From NCBI RefSeq assembly GCF_031191185.1, contig NZ_CP133465.1, positions 1,050,001-1,114,000 on the forward strand: a stretch of DNA of 64,000 nucleotides. Direction: 5' to 3'. The translations under genes were made by a program, and so were the position numbers. The stretch is from Prevotella nigrescens (GTDB lineage: Bacteria; Bacteroidota; Bacteroidia; Bacteroidales; Bacteroidaceae). A model generated the notes under the pieces. It ran no database searches. It was not told the origin of the DNA and saw only the letters and a list, made by a program, of their open reading frames with translations. Within the stretch, counting starts at the first letter, position 1. Each line of letters opens with the position of its first letter. Below are positions 36,944 to 46,470 of this stretch, one piece after another.

Positions 36944-38059
36944 ATGAAGCTAAAACATATTATTTACGGTTTACTGGTGGTTCTTTTAGCAGTTTCTTGC
37001 CGCGAAGACGATACCATTATCTACCCTTCCGAGCATAACATCGGTGAAGTAACGCACACGAAATATGCAGGTCTTTACATCTTGAACGAGGGCAATATGG
37101 GGTCTAACAAGGCAACGTTAGACTTCTTGGACTTAGATTCAGGAAAGTATTATCGCAATATTTATCCTTCGCGCAACCCCAATCAAATCAAGGAACTGGG
37201 CGATGTGGGCAACGATGTTCAGATTTATGGAAACAGCTTGTGGATTGTTATCAACCAATCGAACAAGGTTGAAGTTGCCAATGCCCACACTGCGGTAAGC
37301 AGAGGGCACGTAGATATTCCCAACTGTCGCTATCTGGCATTTCAAGGAAAGTATGCCTACGTCAGCTCGTATGTAGGAAAGATAAGCGAAAAGAGCGTTT
37401 TGGGTGCCGTTTATAAAGTAGACACTGCCACATTGAAGGTTGTGGACAAGTGCACGGTGGGCTATCAGCCCGAAGAACTTGTAGTGCAAGACGGCAAAAT
37501 ATACGTTGCCAACAGCGGAGGCTACAACGGAATGTCGTCGTTGGGCTACGACCGCACCGTGAGTGTGATTGATTTAAACACCTTCAAGGTTACGAAAACC
37601 ATTGATGTAGGCGTCAATCTGTTCCACCTTCGCAGCGATAAATACGGTAAATTGTGGGTTTCGTCGCGTGGCGACTACGACCAAACACCTTCAAACCTCT
37701 ATGTTATCGACAACGACAAGGTGGAAGATGTGCTGAATATAAAGATAGACGGCTTCGATATGATAGGCGATTCGCTCGTTTCTTATACCAACCAGCAGGG
37801 CAAACCCATATTCAAGGTGGTAGATATACGCACCCACAAGGTGGTGAACAGCAACTTCCTGAAGGTGCCAGAGAAGTATCCGATAAAGATTGCCTACGGT
37901 TTAATAATCCACCCCATTACCGGCGACATCTATGTTATGGACGCAACCAACTATGTTTCAAGCGGAAAACTATTCTGTTTCGATAAATATGGAAATTACA
38001 AATGGCACACGCTCACGGGCGATATACCGGGGCACGGGTGCTTTTTATTAAGAAACTAA
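36944..38059 (+). CDS. Surface beta-propeller lipoprotein (YncE/DUF5074-like, BtuG-type)
   Basis: A 371-residue lipoprotein (MKLKHIIYGLLVVLLAVSC) with an acidic stretch right after the cysteine (REDD), like the signal that sends Bacteroidetes lipoproteins to the cell surface. The body has YVTN-type blades such as ILNEGNMGSNKATLDF, KVDTATLKVVDKC, VSVIDLNTFKVTKTIDVG and GDIYVMDATNY. It lies 18 bp after the TonB receptor gene. By analogy with BtuG it would capture cobalamin for the receptor; other ligands are possible. Confidence 0.82.
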   Translation: MKLKHIIYGLLVVLLAVSCREDDTIIYPSEHNIGEVTHTKYAGLYILNEGNMGSNKATLDFLDLDSGKYYRNIYPSRNPNQIKELGDVGNDVQIYGNSLWIVINQSNKVEVANAHTAVSRGHVDIPNCRYLAFQGKYAYVSSYVGKISEKSVLGAVYKVDTATLKVVDKCTVGYQPEELVVQDGKIYVANSGGYNGMSSLGYDRTVSVIDLNTFKVTKTIDVGVNLFHLRSDKYGKLWVSSRGDYDQTPSNLYVIDNDKVEDVLNIKIDGFDMIGDSLVSYTNQQGKPIFKVVDIRTHKVVNSNFLKVPEKYPIKIAYGLIIHPITGDIYVMDATNYVSSGKLFCFDKYGNYKWHTLTGDIPGHGCFLLRN

Positions 38060-38072
38060 AAGTATATAAACA

Positions 38073-39086
38073 ATGAGAAGATTTTATTTATCAATGGCAT
38101 TCGTGTCATTATCAGCACTTGGATTTGCTCAGAACTCACCTTACATAAAGGCAGTAGATGAGTATGTGCCCGCACCGGGACAGTTTGTAAACGAGTTGCC
38201 TAAACTTACCGAGAACGATACGCCCGAAACGGCAGCACAAGCCTGCACCAAAGAACTTGCAGGCGATAAGCAAAAAGGTCTTATTACGTTAGGTGCTTAC
38301 GGTGGTTACATCACTTTTCACTTCGACCACCCTGTGATAAACGTCGAGGGTGCGCCCGATTTCGTTGTCTATGGCAACGCCTTTGACGGTAGTTCAGAGC
38401 CAGGAATAGTAATGGTAATGAAAGACGAAAACGGCAACGGAAAGCCCGACGACACGTGGTATGAACTATCGGGAAGTGCCGATGTAGACAGTGTAGGCAA
38501 GGTAATATACAATTACGAAATCACCTACACGCCAAATCCGATGCAGCCAATACCTTGGACCGACAACCAAGGCCATAGCGGAGCAGTTCAGAGAGTAGGC
38601 GGCGACTATGGTCATTTCCAAGAATATTACCCACTTTGGATTAACAAACCGCTCACCTTTAAAGGCACGTTGCTGCCCAAAAACAGTTATTTCAACAGCC
38701 AAGGCTGGTGGGTACAGAATGCCTTGCGCTATGGTTATGTAGACAATCTGCCTAACGAAAAGACCGAAGGTTTTAACATAGAGAACGCAGTAGATGCCAA
38801 CAGAAAGCCTGTAAAGTTAGACCAAATAGATTTCGTGCGTGTATATTGTGCCGTAAACGACCAATGTCCTAAGCCAAACTGGGTGGGAGAACTTTCTACT
38901 GAAGTAAAAGGTGCGGAAGACTTGCACCCTACTGCTGACAAGATTGATGCACCACTCAATTCAAACGAGGAAACAACCGTAATGGCTATTTACACCATTG
39001 AGGGCAAGCAAATAAAGGAATTACAACGCGGACTGAACATCGTGAAGTTGGCAAACGGCAAGGTAAGAAAGGTTTTAGTGAAGTAA
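38073..39086 (+). CDS. Exported cell-surface protein with type IX sorting domain
   Basis: The 337-residue protein has a signal peptide (MRRFYLSMAFVSLSALGFA) and a soluble body with YGGYITFHFDHPVIN and FVVYGNAFDGSSEPGIVMVM. It ends in a sorting domain (AIYTIEGKQIKELQRGLNIV, then a basic RKVLVK end). Related proteins occur next to receptor and beta-propeller genes in Bacteroides B12 loci, as far as I recall, and the 13-bp spacing shows it is part of the same operon. A direct role is not known. A strong terminator follows. Confidence 0.82.
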   Translation: MRRFYLSMAFVSLSALGFAQNSPYIKAVDEYVPAPGQFVNELPKLTENDTPETAAQACTKELAGDKQKGLITLGAYGGYITFHFDHPVINVEGAPDFVVYGNAFDGSSEPGIVMVMKDENGNGKPDDTWYELSGSADVDSVGKVIYNYEITYTPNPMQPIPWTDNQGHSGAVQRVGGDYGHFQEYYPLWINKPLTFKGTLLPKNSYFNSQGWWVQNALRYGYVDNLPNEKTEGFNIENAVDANRKPVKLDQIDFVRVYCAVNDQCPKPNWVGELSTEVKGAEDLHPTADKIDAPLNSNEETTVMAIYTIEGKQIKELQRGLNIVKLANGKVRKVLVK

Positions 39087-39113
39087 AACAAGCATAAAAC
39101 GATTTACATAATG

Positions 39114-39169
39114 AAGAGGAAACGGCAATGTCGCTAAAGCAGACCTGCGACTTGCCCTTCCTCTTTTTT
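39114..39169 (+). terminator. Terminator of the mutase-receptor operon
   Basis: AGAGGAA, GGCAA and GTCGC pair with GCGAC, TTGCC and TTCCTCT with small internal loops, followed by six T. It is 28 bp after the stop of the last gene. Confidence 0.8.
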
Positions 39170-39408
39170 GTTTCTGCTTTCGTGTAAATGTGGTTTCAAA
39201 AAGCAGAGATTGCATAAATGTTTTGGTAGGCGAAACATGTGCATAGAAACAAAAAGACACAAAGGGTAAACATTGCTACAGTTATCATTCACACGGAATT
39301 TATAGAATAAGCGGTCTGATGCCGATTTAGATTTAAGGTTTCAAAAATCTGTTCCCCTACATTTTCTCACTACTTTCTCACCCGATTGTCAGCTAAAAAT
39401 ATAGAAAA

Positions 39409-39540
39409 ATAGTTTGCAATTTTAAGTTCTGATACTACCCGCTTTTTGAAACGATACTACTTTTTTGCAAGAACAATATTTTTCTTTTAAGTAAAACGAT
39501 AGTACTTTTTTCAGAGAACGAACTGTGGATTTGTAAATAA
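39409..39540. repeat. 22-bp-period tandem array F (class II, GATAGTACTTTTTT)
   Basis: Units begin near 39409, 39430, 39452, 39474, 39497 and 39519; four core units are 22, 22, 23 and 22 bp. Core sequence is close to GATASTACTTTTTT followed by GAA, the same class as array E. It lies in the 981-bp gap between the receptor operon and gyrA. Nothing else is recognised in 39170-39408 and 39541-39665. Confidence 0.75.
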
Positions 39541-39665
39541 CTGGATATCAGTAGTGTGTGTCTGTCGAAACAATCTCGGTTTTATGGTAAGATTATGCGT
39601 TGCAAAGATATTATTCGACAGATAGCTCCTTTCAAGGAATATAATCATCGGATAAGAATTTCCAT

Positions 39666-39863
39666 CTATATTTTATAATAAGAAAGCATGCCATATTGTC
39701 GGCGAATAGAGTCGGTAGAGTCTTTATCTGTCTTTATTGGATACCGATGAGGAAAGCCATATATCTTTTTTGTATAATGTGGGGAACAGAGAAAGCCAGA
39801 AATACCCTGGAACCATCGGAAACGATATTCATGGGCATGAGGATTTTGTAAAGTCATGTTCAT
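39666..39863 (-). CDS. Doubtful small ORF (65 aa) in the gap before gyrA
   Basis: A 65-codon frame rich in aromatic residues (EYRFRWFQGISGF, then PHRYPIKTDKDS), without signal peptide, recognised domain or promoter. It sits alone in a repeat-bearing gap. It may be a chance frame or a remnant of a larger gene. Confidence 0.2.
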   Translation of the reverse strand: MNMTLQNPHAHEYRFRWFQGISGFLCSPHYTKKIYGFPHRYPIKTDKDSTDSIRRQYGMLSYYKI

Positions 39864-39917
39864 AATTGTTTCAGCTCTAACAATCCTTAAAATATTGTTT
39901 TTTTTCGGTTTTACGAG

Positions 39918-39947
39918 TTTGTATGTCGTTTTTTCTTTGTACTTTTA
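39918..39947 (+). promoter_or_regulatory. Promoter of gyrA
   Basis: TTTG at 39918-39921, an 18-bp spacer and TACTTTTA at 39940-39947. The gyrA start is 120 bp downstream, so a long leader is implied. Confidence 0.5.
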
Positions 39948-40067
39948 CACCCTAGAATAACAGCCAACAAATGCTTAAAACGAAAATAAATGCCGTTTAA
40001 AGCAATTTTCCTTAGATTTTAAAAGGTTGTTGAACAACAAAAGCAATAGATAAAAGTACAAATAATA

Positions 40068-42659
40068 ATGGACGAAAATCAGACAATAGACCAAGATCGC
40101 ATCTTGAAGATAAACATTGAGGAGGAGATGAAGAGTTCTTACATCGACTATTCCATGTCGGTGATTGTGGCTCGTGCGCTTCCTGATGTACGCGATGGTT
40201 TTAAACCTGTGCACCGTCGTATTCTCTACGGTATGCGCGGCATAGGTAACTTTAGTAATCAACCCTATAAGAAGTGTGCACGTGTCGTAGGAGAGGTGCT
40301 CGGAAAATACCACCCACATGGCGATTCTTCGGTCTATGGCGCATTAGTACGCATGGGACAGGAGTGGAACATGCGCTACAAGCTTGTGGACGGACAGGGA
40401 AACTTTGGTTCTGTCGATGGCGACTCACCGGCAGCTATGCGTTATACGGAGTGCCGCTTGGCAAAGATGGGCGAGCACGTCATGGACGACATAGAGAAAG
40501 ATACGGTGGATATGGTGAACAACTTCGACGACACGTTGAAGGAGCCCGCCGTGATGCCGACCAAGATTCCAAACCTGCTTGTAAACGGAGGCAATGGTAT
40601 TGCCGTGGGCATGGCGACGAATATACCTACCCATAACCTGAACGAAGTAATAGATGGGTGCTGTGCTTACATAGACAATCCCGATATAACAGTCGATGAA
40701 TTGATGCAGTATATACCTGCGCCAGACTTTCCTACGGGCGCTTACATCTACGGATTGCAAGGTGTAAAAGATGCTTACGAAACAGGTAAGGGACGCGTCG
40801 TGATGCGCGCAAAGGCAGAAATAGAAAGCGGAGACCAGCATGACAAGATTGTTGTAACCGAAATTCCATACGGTGTAAACAAGCAACAACTGATTGAATA
40901 CATTGCCGACTTGGTGAAAGAAGGTAAGTTGGAAGGCATTTCAAACGTGAATGATGAAACCGGTCGCCAAGGAATGCGCATCGTAGTAGACGTGAAACGC
41001 GATGCCAACGCCAACATTATCCTGAACAAACTGTTCAAGATGACAGCCTTGCAGAGTTCATTCTCTGTAAACTGTATTGCTCTTGTAAATGGTCGTCCAC
41101 GCCTGTTGAGTCTGTACGATTGCGTAAAATACTTTGTAGAGCATCGCCACGACGTAACCATTCGCCGTACAAAGTTCGAGTTGAACAAGGCAAAAGAACG
41201 TGCCCATATCTTGGAAGGACTGATTATTGCCTGCGACAACATTGATGAAGTGGTACACATCATTCGTGCAAGTCAGACTCCTGCAGAAGCTCAAACCAAT
41301 TTGGAAAAGCGCTTTGAGCTGGACGAACTACAGTCAAAAGCCATTGTAGACATGCGCCTGTCGCAACTCACAGGCTTGCGTATGGATCAGTTACATGCCG
41401 AATACGACGAATTGATGCAGACCATAAAGGACTTGCAGGAAATTCTCGACAACCCAGAGCGTTGCAAGGAAGTGATGAAGGAAGAACTCCAAGAAGTGAA
41501 AGAGAAGTATGGCGATGCCCGTCGTACCGAAATCATTCCAGACGAGCACGAGTTCAATGCCGAAGACTTCTATCCTAACGATCCTGTAGTTATCACCATC
41601 AGCCACCTTGGCTACATCAAGCGCACACCGCTTGCCGACTTTAAGGAGCAAGCACGTGGCGGCGTAGGGTCGAAAGGTGCACGCACGAGAGATAAGGACT
41701 TCACGGAATTCATCTATCCCGCAACCATGCACCAGACAATGTTGTTCTTTACGAAGAAAGGACGTTGCTTCTGGATGAAGTGTTACGACATTCCTGAAGG
41801 CGACAAAACATCGAAAGGACGTGCCATTCAGAATATGTTGGCACTCGACCCAGATGATAGCGTAAATGCATTCTTGCGTATAAAAGGCTTAGACGACGAA
41901 GAGTTCCTCGACTCACATTATGTAGTATTCGTTACAAAATGCGGTTTAGTAAAGAAGACGTCGCTGCGCCACTACTCGCGTCCACGTACCAATGGCGTGA
42001 TAGCCATCAACATAAATGAAGGCGACGAAGTGGTAAATGTACGTTTGACAAACGGTCATAACGAACTCATCATAGCCAATCGCAACGGTCGTGCGTGTCG
42101 TTTTAACGAAGAGGCAGTACGCACAATGGGACGTGTGTCTACGGGGGTGCGTGGCATGCGCCTCGACGAGGACGGCGACGATGCAGTGGTAGGTATGATT
42201 GTTGTAAACGATGCTGAAACTGAAACCGTAATGGTTGTATCGGAAGAAGGCTACGGAAAGCGTTCAGTCGTGGAAGACTACCGACTTACAAACCGTGGCG
42301 GTAAGGGTGTGAAGACTCTGAACATAACCGAAAAGACGGGAAAATTAGTTGCAATAAAGAATGTAACCGATGAAAACGATCTTATGATTATCAATCAAAG
42401 TGGAATCGTTATCCGTCTTTCTGTAGCTGAATGTCGTGTTATGGGACGTGCTACACAAGGTGTTCGTCTTATCAACCTTGCAAAGAAAAACGATGTTATA
42501 GCATCGGTGTGCAAAGTTATGAGTGCCGAAATGGAAGAGCAGGTTGAAGAGAGAGGGCATTCGCAAGCAGATCAACAGAATGAGACTTCTTGTTCAAATG
42601 AAGCGGATGTAGCTGATGACGACAATCAGACAATACCGCCATCGGTAGATTTCGAATAA
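40068..42659 (+). CDS. gyrA: DNA gyrase subunit A
   Basis: The 863-residue A subunit of gyrase breaks and rejoins DNA with a catalytic tyrosine (AAMRYTECR). The quinolone-binding stretch reads HPHGDSSVYGALVRMGQ, with serine at the E. coli position 83 and glycine at position 87. The C-terminal wrapping domain contains a GyrA-box-like segment (TNRGGKGVK near residue 745), which favours gyrase over topoisomerase IV. An acidic tail of about 45 residues ends the protein. The three TPR genes follow on the same strand. Confidence 0.95.
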   Translation: MDENQTIDQDRILKINIEEEMKSSYIDYSMSVIVARALPDVRDGFKPVHRRILYGMRGIGNFSNQPYKKCARVVGEVLGKYHPHGDSSVYGALVRMGQEWNMRYKLVDGQGNFGSVDGDSPAAMRYTECRLAKMGEHVMDDIEKDTVDMVNNFDDTLKEPAVMPTKIPNLLVNGGNGIAVGMATNIPTHNLNEVIDGCCAYIDNPDITVDELMQYIPAPDFPTGAYIYGLQGVKDAYETGKGRVVMRAKAEIESGDQHDKIVVTEIPYGVNKQQLIEYIADLVKEGKLEGISNVNDETGRQGMRIVVDVKRDANANIILNKLFKMTALQSSFSVNCIALVNGRPRLLSLYDCVKYFVEHRHDVTIRRTKFELNKAKERAHILEGLIIACDNIDEVVHIIRASQTPAEAQTNLEKRFELDELQSKAIVDMRLSQLTGLRMDQLHAEYDELMQTIKDLQEILDNPERCKEVMKEELQEVKEKYGDARRTEIIPDEHEFNAEDFYPNDPVVITISHLGYIKRTPLADFKEQARGGVGSKGARTRDKDFTEFIYPATMHQTMLFFTKKGRCFWMKCYDIPEGDKTSKGRAIQNMLALDPDDSVNAFLRIKGLDDEEFLDSHYVVFVTKCGLVKKTSLRHYSRPRTNGVIAININEGDEVVNVRLTNGHNELIIANRNGRACRFNEEAVRTMGRVSTGVRGMRLDEDGDDAVVGMIVVNDAETETVMVVSEEGYGKRSVVEDYRLTNRGGKGVKTLNITEKTGKLVAIKNVTDENDLMIINQSGIVIRLSVAECRVMGRATQGVRLINLAKKNDVIASVCKVMSAEMEEQVEERGHSQADQQNETSCSNEADVADDDNQTIPPSVDFE

Positions 42660-42760
42660 AATAGAGAGGGTCTTAAGCGTTATTGAAGAAGTGCATATAT
42701 AAAATAAACATAAAGCAGGAGACTTAATAACGAATATTAATCTTTAAATTATAAACTAAT

Positions 42761-44014
42761 ATGAAAAAAATGATTTTGGCAGTAATGATGTTAATAGGAG
42801 CATCTGCTGCATTTGCTGGCGACAGCGAACCATTGAAAGCTATCTTAAAAGCTCAGAACTACGCTGAAGCTGCTAATCTTTTGCAATCTACTTTAGAACA
42901 ACTCGCAGGCAACGAAGAGAAGGCTAAAGCGTATAATCACCTTTACGAATTAGCAATGAAGAAGGTAAATTATGAGCAAGGCATTCAGCTTGAGAACGAA
43001 ACCCAGAAGCAAATGGGTAAAGAAGGCAACAAACCTGTAGACGAAAAGGGACTCTATGCTGCCGTAGATGCTGCTTTTGATTCTGGTGTTCAAGCCATTA
43101 AATACGATAATATGCCAAACCAGAAAGGCAAAGTAAAGCCAAAGTTCACTGCCTTAGTAGAACGCGTGTATAAACTTCGTAACGATTTGATTAACGGAGG
43201 TGTCTATTATCAAAATAAAGATGATAAGCAGGCATATAAGTATTTGGCCGAATATGTAGAGTCAGCAGATTATCCTGAATTCGTAAAGTTTAAGGAACAA
43301 GACCAAAATCTGTCTGAAATAGCTTACTTCGCATCTGTTTATGCTTATCAGAACAACGATTTTGCAAAAGCAGAAAAGTATATTGAATATGCAAAAGACA
43401 ACAAGGAACGTGCAAAAGAAGTGCAGAACTTAAAATTAGCAATCTTAGGTTCACAACTGAAGACACGTCAAGACTCTCTTGCATACGCAGACAAGCTCGC
43501 TGCCATCTATGCACAGGACGAGTCAAACGAGGCGCTTCTCTCAACATTGGCTTCTACTTACAATGCACTGGGTTTGGGCGACAAGGCAATGAAAGTTATC
43601 GACGACCACCTCGCAAAGGACCCGAACAGCTACAGCGCACTCGTATTGAAAGGTCAGTTCGAAAGTATTAAGAGAAATTACGACGGTGCTGTTGAAGCAT
43701 TGAAGAAGGCTCTTCCATTGGCAAACGATGAAAGTGCGCAGATTGCTATCAACGCTTCTATCGGTCAGTGCCTCTTCTACAAAGCGCAGGAACGTGTGAT
43801 GGCTGTGAAGAATTTGACCAAAGAAGCACGTGCACAATTCAACGTTGTTTACAATGAAGCCATCTCTTATTTGGAAAAGGCAAAGGCTCTTGATACATCA
43901 AAACAGAATAAAAACTTGTGGGCATCTCCTCTTTATGGAAGCTATTACTTTGTAAAGGGGCCTCAGGCTCCAGAGACAAAGGCCCTTGCTGCCGATGCCG
44001 GTTATGCTGAATAA
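42761..44014 (+). CDS. Exported tetratricopeptide repeat protein 1
   Basis: A 417-residue protein with a signal peptide (MKKMILAVMMLIGASAAFAG). TPR-like helices run through the protein, clearest at YFASVYAYQNNDFAKAEKYI and KGQFESIKRNYDGAVEALKK. The segment NMPNQKGKVKPKF near residue 116 recurs in the next gene (RMPNRKGKVKPEF), so the two are paralogues. It probably acts as a periplasmic scaffold; partners are unknown. A hairpin follows that may reduce read-through into the next gene. Confidence 0.82.
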   Translation: MKKMILAVMMLIGASAAFAGDSEPLKAILKAQNYAEAANLLQSTLEQLAGNEEKAKAYNHLYELAMKKVNYEQGIQLENETQKQMGKEGNKPVDEKGLYAAVDAAFDSGVQAIKYDNMPNQKGKVKPKFTALVERVYKLRNDLINGGVYYQNKDDKQAYKYLAEYVESADYPEFVKFKEQDQNLSEIAYFASVYAYQNNDFAKAEKYIEYAKDNKERAKEVQNLKLAILGSQLKTRQDSLAYADKLAAIYAQDESNEALLSTLASTYNALGLGDKAMKVIDDHLAKDPNSYSALVLKGQFESIKRNYDGAVEALKKALPLANDESAQIAINASIGQCLFYKAQERVMAVKNLTKEARAQFNVVYNEAISYLEKAKALDTSKQNKNLWASPLYGSYYFVKGPQAPETKALAADAGYAE

Positions 44015-44029
44015 CATAATGTGTCTCCC

Positions 44030-44068
44030 TTTTTGGTATCTCTTCATACCAGAGAGGGAGATTTATTG
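44030..44068 (+). terminator. Terminator or attenuator after TPR gene 1
   Basis: CTCCCT and TGGTAT pair with ATACCA and AGGGAG around CTCTTC, giving a 12-bp broken stem. A weak T-tract follows, so partial termination is more likely than complete. Confidence 0.45.
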
Positions 44069-44149
44069 TAAATCTCATCTTGTTCTTTTAGTAAGATGAA
44101 CTGGTCTCTAATGAAAGAATATGAGATTGTATTATTAAGATGAAGGCTT

Positions 44150-45262
44150 ATGGGGAAATTAACAATATATGTTTTATTTTTATCTTTCTGTTCTTTGTCG
44201 GCACTGGCACAAAACAATAAAATAAACGCTGAGAAGTTTAATAAACAAGCTGAAGCTGCATATCAACGTGTACAATCGAATACGGATAGGGATTCACTCG
44301 CAATCTATCGTGCTGTGGTAGATGGAATATTATCTTCGTTAAAATGCGATGAATACGATCGGATGCCTAATCGTAAAGGTAAAGTGAAGCCAGAGTTCAG
44401 TGAAGAAAATTTGCAACGTGTAACAACATTGTATCCCATGTTGATAGATGCAGGGCTGTTCCTGCTAAAAAATAATTATACAAAGATGGAGGGGCAGAAA
44501 GCTTTAGAGCTTTATCTGACAACGAGAACTAATCCTTTGGTAGCAGATATTCCTGATGAAAGCGGTATCGCCGCCTATTATCTGGCCTACGACTATTTAA
44601 AATTAAGAAACTTCAGATTAGCAGAAAAATATGCTAATATAGCCATACTATATGATGAAACAGCGCAGCCTGCTGTAGAAGTGAAAACAGAATGTATGGG
44701 AGAACAGATGAAAAATGCCGACGATTCGTTGAAATATCTTGCTGTTTTGGCTAAGTTATACGAGACAGAACCCACCAATACCAAATATTTCTCATGGTTG
44801 ATGAAGTTTTATCAACATTCCACAGCTCGGTTTAATATAGAGAGTTTTATAGATCATCAGCTGGTAAACGACTCAAAATCTGCCATTCCGTGGATACTGA
44901 AGGGAGAAATAGCCATGCAAGCGGGAAGATGGGACGAAGCTATTGAAGCTTATAAAGTAGCTGATGAACTTTCACCAAACTTAATTCCTGTGGCTTTTAA
45001 TATAGGTGTCTGCCTAAATATGCGAGGATTAGAGATAAGGAATGAAGTGTTGGAGAAACAGAAGGAAGGAATGCCAATACAGGAAGATGAATATATGTTA
45101 TATTTCGCTGATGCCCGAAACTATCTTGAAAGGGTAAAAGCAAAAGATCCTCGACGTAATAAAGTGGACTGGGTAAATCCTCTGTACATGGCCTACACGA
45201 TGTTAGGTGATAAGATAAAGGCGCAAGAATTAGAGGGCTTGACTAATAAAGGTAATAAGTGA
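44150..45262 (+). CDS. Exported tetratricopeptide repeat protein 2
   Basis: The 370-residue product has a signal peptide (MGKLTIYVLFLSFCSLSALA) and TPR-like repeats (YYLAYDYLKLRNFRLAEKYA, KGEIAMQAGRWDEAIEAYK). It shares the MPNRKGKVKPEF segment and the overall plan of the 417-residue protein upstream, indicating tandem duplication. Its stop overlaps the GTG start of the next gene by 3 bp, so translation is coupled. Function is unknown. Confidence 0.78.
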   Translation: MGKLTIYVLFLSFCSLSALAQNNKINAEKFNKQAEAAYQRVQSNTDRDSLAIYRAVVDGILSSLKCDEYDRMPNRKGKVKPEFSEENLQRVTTLYPMLIDAGLFLLKNNYTKMEGQKALELYLTTRTNPLVADIPDESGIAAYYLAYDYLKLRNFRLAEKYANIAILYDETAQPAVEVKTECMGEQMKNADDSLKYLAVLAKLYETEPTNTKYFSWLMKFYQHSTARFNIESFIDHQLVNDSKSAIPWILKGEIAMQAGRWDEAIEAYKVADELSPNLIPVAFNIGVCLNMRGLEIRNEVLEKQKEGMPIQEDEYMLYFADARNYLERVKAKDPRRNKVDWVNPLYMAYTMLGDKIKAQELEGLTNKGNK

Positions 45263-46470
45263 TAAGAGATAATTTAAAGAAAATATTGCTTTTTGTGTTT
45301 ATATTTAACTCTGTGTTATTATATGCACAAAAGAAACAGTTAGCAGTAGCGCGCGAATTACTGAAGAGTGGGAAGGAGCTGGCGAAGGCCGAGAAGTCTA
45401 TGCAAACTTTATTAGACGATTCAGTAAACCGGACCAATACAAAGATTTGGGTAATGCTTTGTGATGTTTTGACAAAGCAATACGAGCAAGGCAACGAGAA
45501 ATTATATTTGAAACAAAAATACGATACGGCGGCTTTTTTCTCTGTAACGAAACGAATGTATGAAACAATGGCAAGTTTCGACTCTGTAGATGCCCGTTTA
45601 GATACGCCCACTCCTGTGTCCCCTAAATATAGGGAACGCCATGCCCAATTGCTCAATTCTATTCGGCCAAATCTCTTTAATGGGGGCACATACTTCCTCC
45701 ATCTGAAGAATTACAAGACTGCTTACGACTATTTCGATAACTATATACGGACCGACAAGCAGTCGCTTTTTACTGGTTACGATTATGAACACAAGGACGC
45801 TTTGATGCCACATGCGGCATATTGGGCAATGTATTGTGGCTATAAGCTTAAAGATACCGAGAAAACAATGCGTCATTTGCGTTTAGCCGAACGTGATACT
45901 TCTATGTTGAACTTTGTACGACAGTATGAAGCCGATGCTTATTTGGTACAGAAAGATACCGCAAGATATCTTAAGGCTTTGCAGGAAGGTTTCAAAGAAT
46001 ATCCCAAATTCGCATTCTTCTTTCCTCGTTTAGTAGAGTACTATGTTAAAAAGGGAGATAATAAGGTCGCATTACAAATAACTGATGAAGCTTTAGATAC
46101 GGATTCTACAAGTGTGTTGTTCCGTTTCACAAAGAGTACAGTACTGCTTAATCTTGGGAAATATAAAGAATGCATAGACATTTGCCTGCAACTTGTAAAA
46201 GAGAATGCTAATTTTGCCGATGCCTATTGCAATTTAGGATTGGCGTATTTCGACCAGGCAATAGAATTGGCCAAAACTCAACAGAGTCGCTCTAAACGTG
46301 CAAGAATAAATAAACTGTATGAAACGGCATTGCCCTATCTTGAGCAATACAGAAAGTTGGCTCCGAAAGCGCGAGATAAATGGTTGGCACCGTTATACAC
46401 AATTTATTTGAATCTGAATATGGGAAAAGAATTTGATGAAATAGACAAACTACGAAATGAAACAAAATGA
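45259..46470 (+). CDS. Exported tetratricopeptide repeat protein 3 (GTG start)
   Basis: A 403-residue protein that starts with GTG inside the stop codon of the gene before (GTGA overlap). A hydrophobic signal (KKILLFVFIFNSVLLYA) follows. The body is TPR-like, with FRFTKSTVLLNLGKYKECI and AYCNLGLAYFDQAIELA. It is a more distant paralogue of the two upstream TPR proteins: a PVSPKYRERH segment stands where they have GKVKPKF. Its end overlaps the helicase gene by 14 bp. No function can be assigned. Confidence 0.75.
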   Translation: MIRDNLKKILLFVFIFNSVLLYAQKKQLAVARELLKSGKELAKAEKSMQTLLDDSVNRTNTKIWVMLCDVLTKQYEQGNEKLYLKQKYDTAAFFSVTKRMYETMASFDSVDARLDTPTPVSPKYRERHAQLLNSIRPNLFNGGTYFLHLKNYKTAYDYFDNYIRTDKQSLFTGYDYEHKDALMPHAAYWAMYCGYKLKDTEKTMRHLRLAERDTSMLNFVRQYEADAYLVQKDTARYLKALQEGFKEYPKFAFFFPRLVEYYVKKGDNKVALQITDEALDTDSTSVLFRFTKSTVLLNLGKYKECIDICLQLVKENANFADAYCNLGLAYFDQAIELAKTQQSRSKRARINKLYETALPYLEQYRKLAPKARDKWLAPLYTIYLNLNMGKEFDEIDKLRNETK

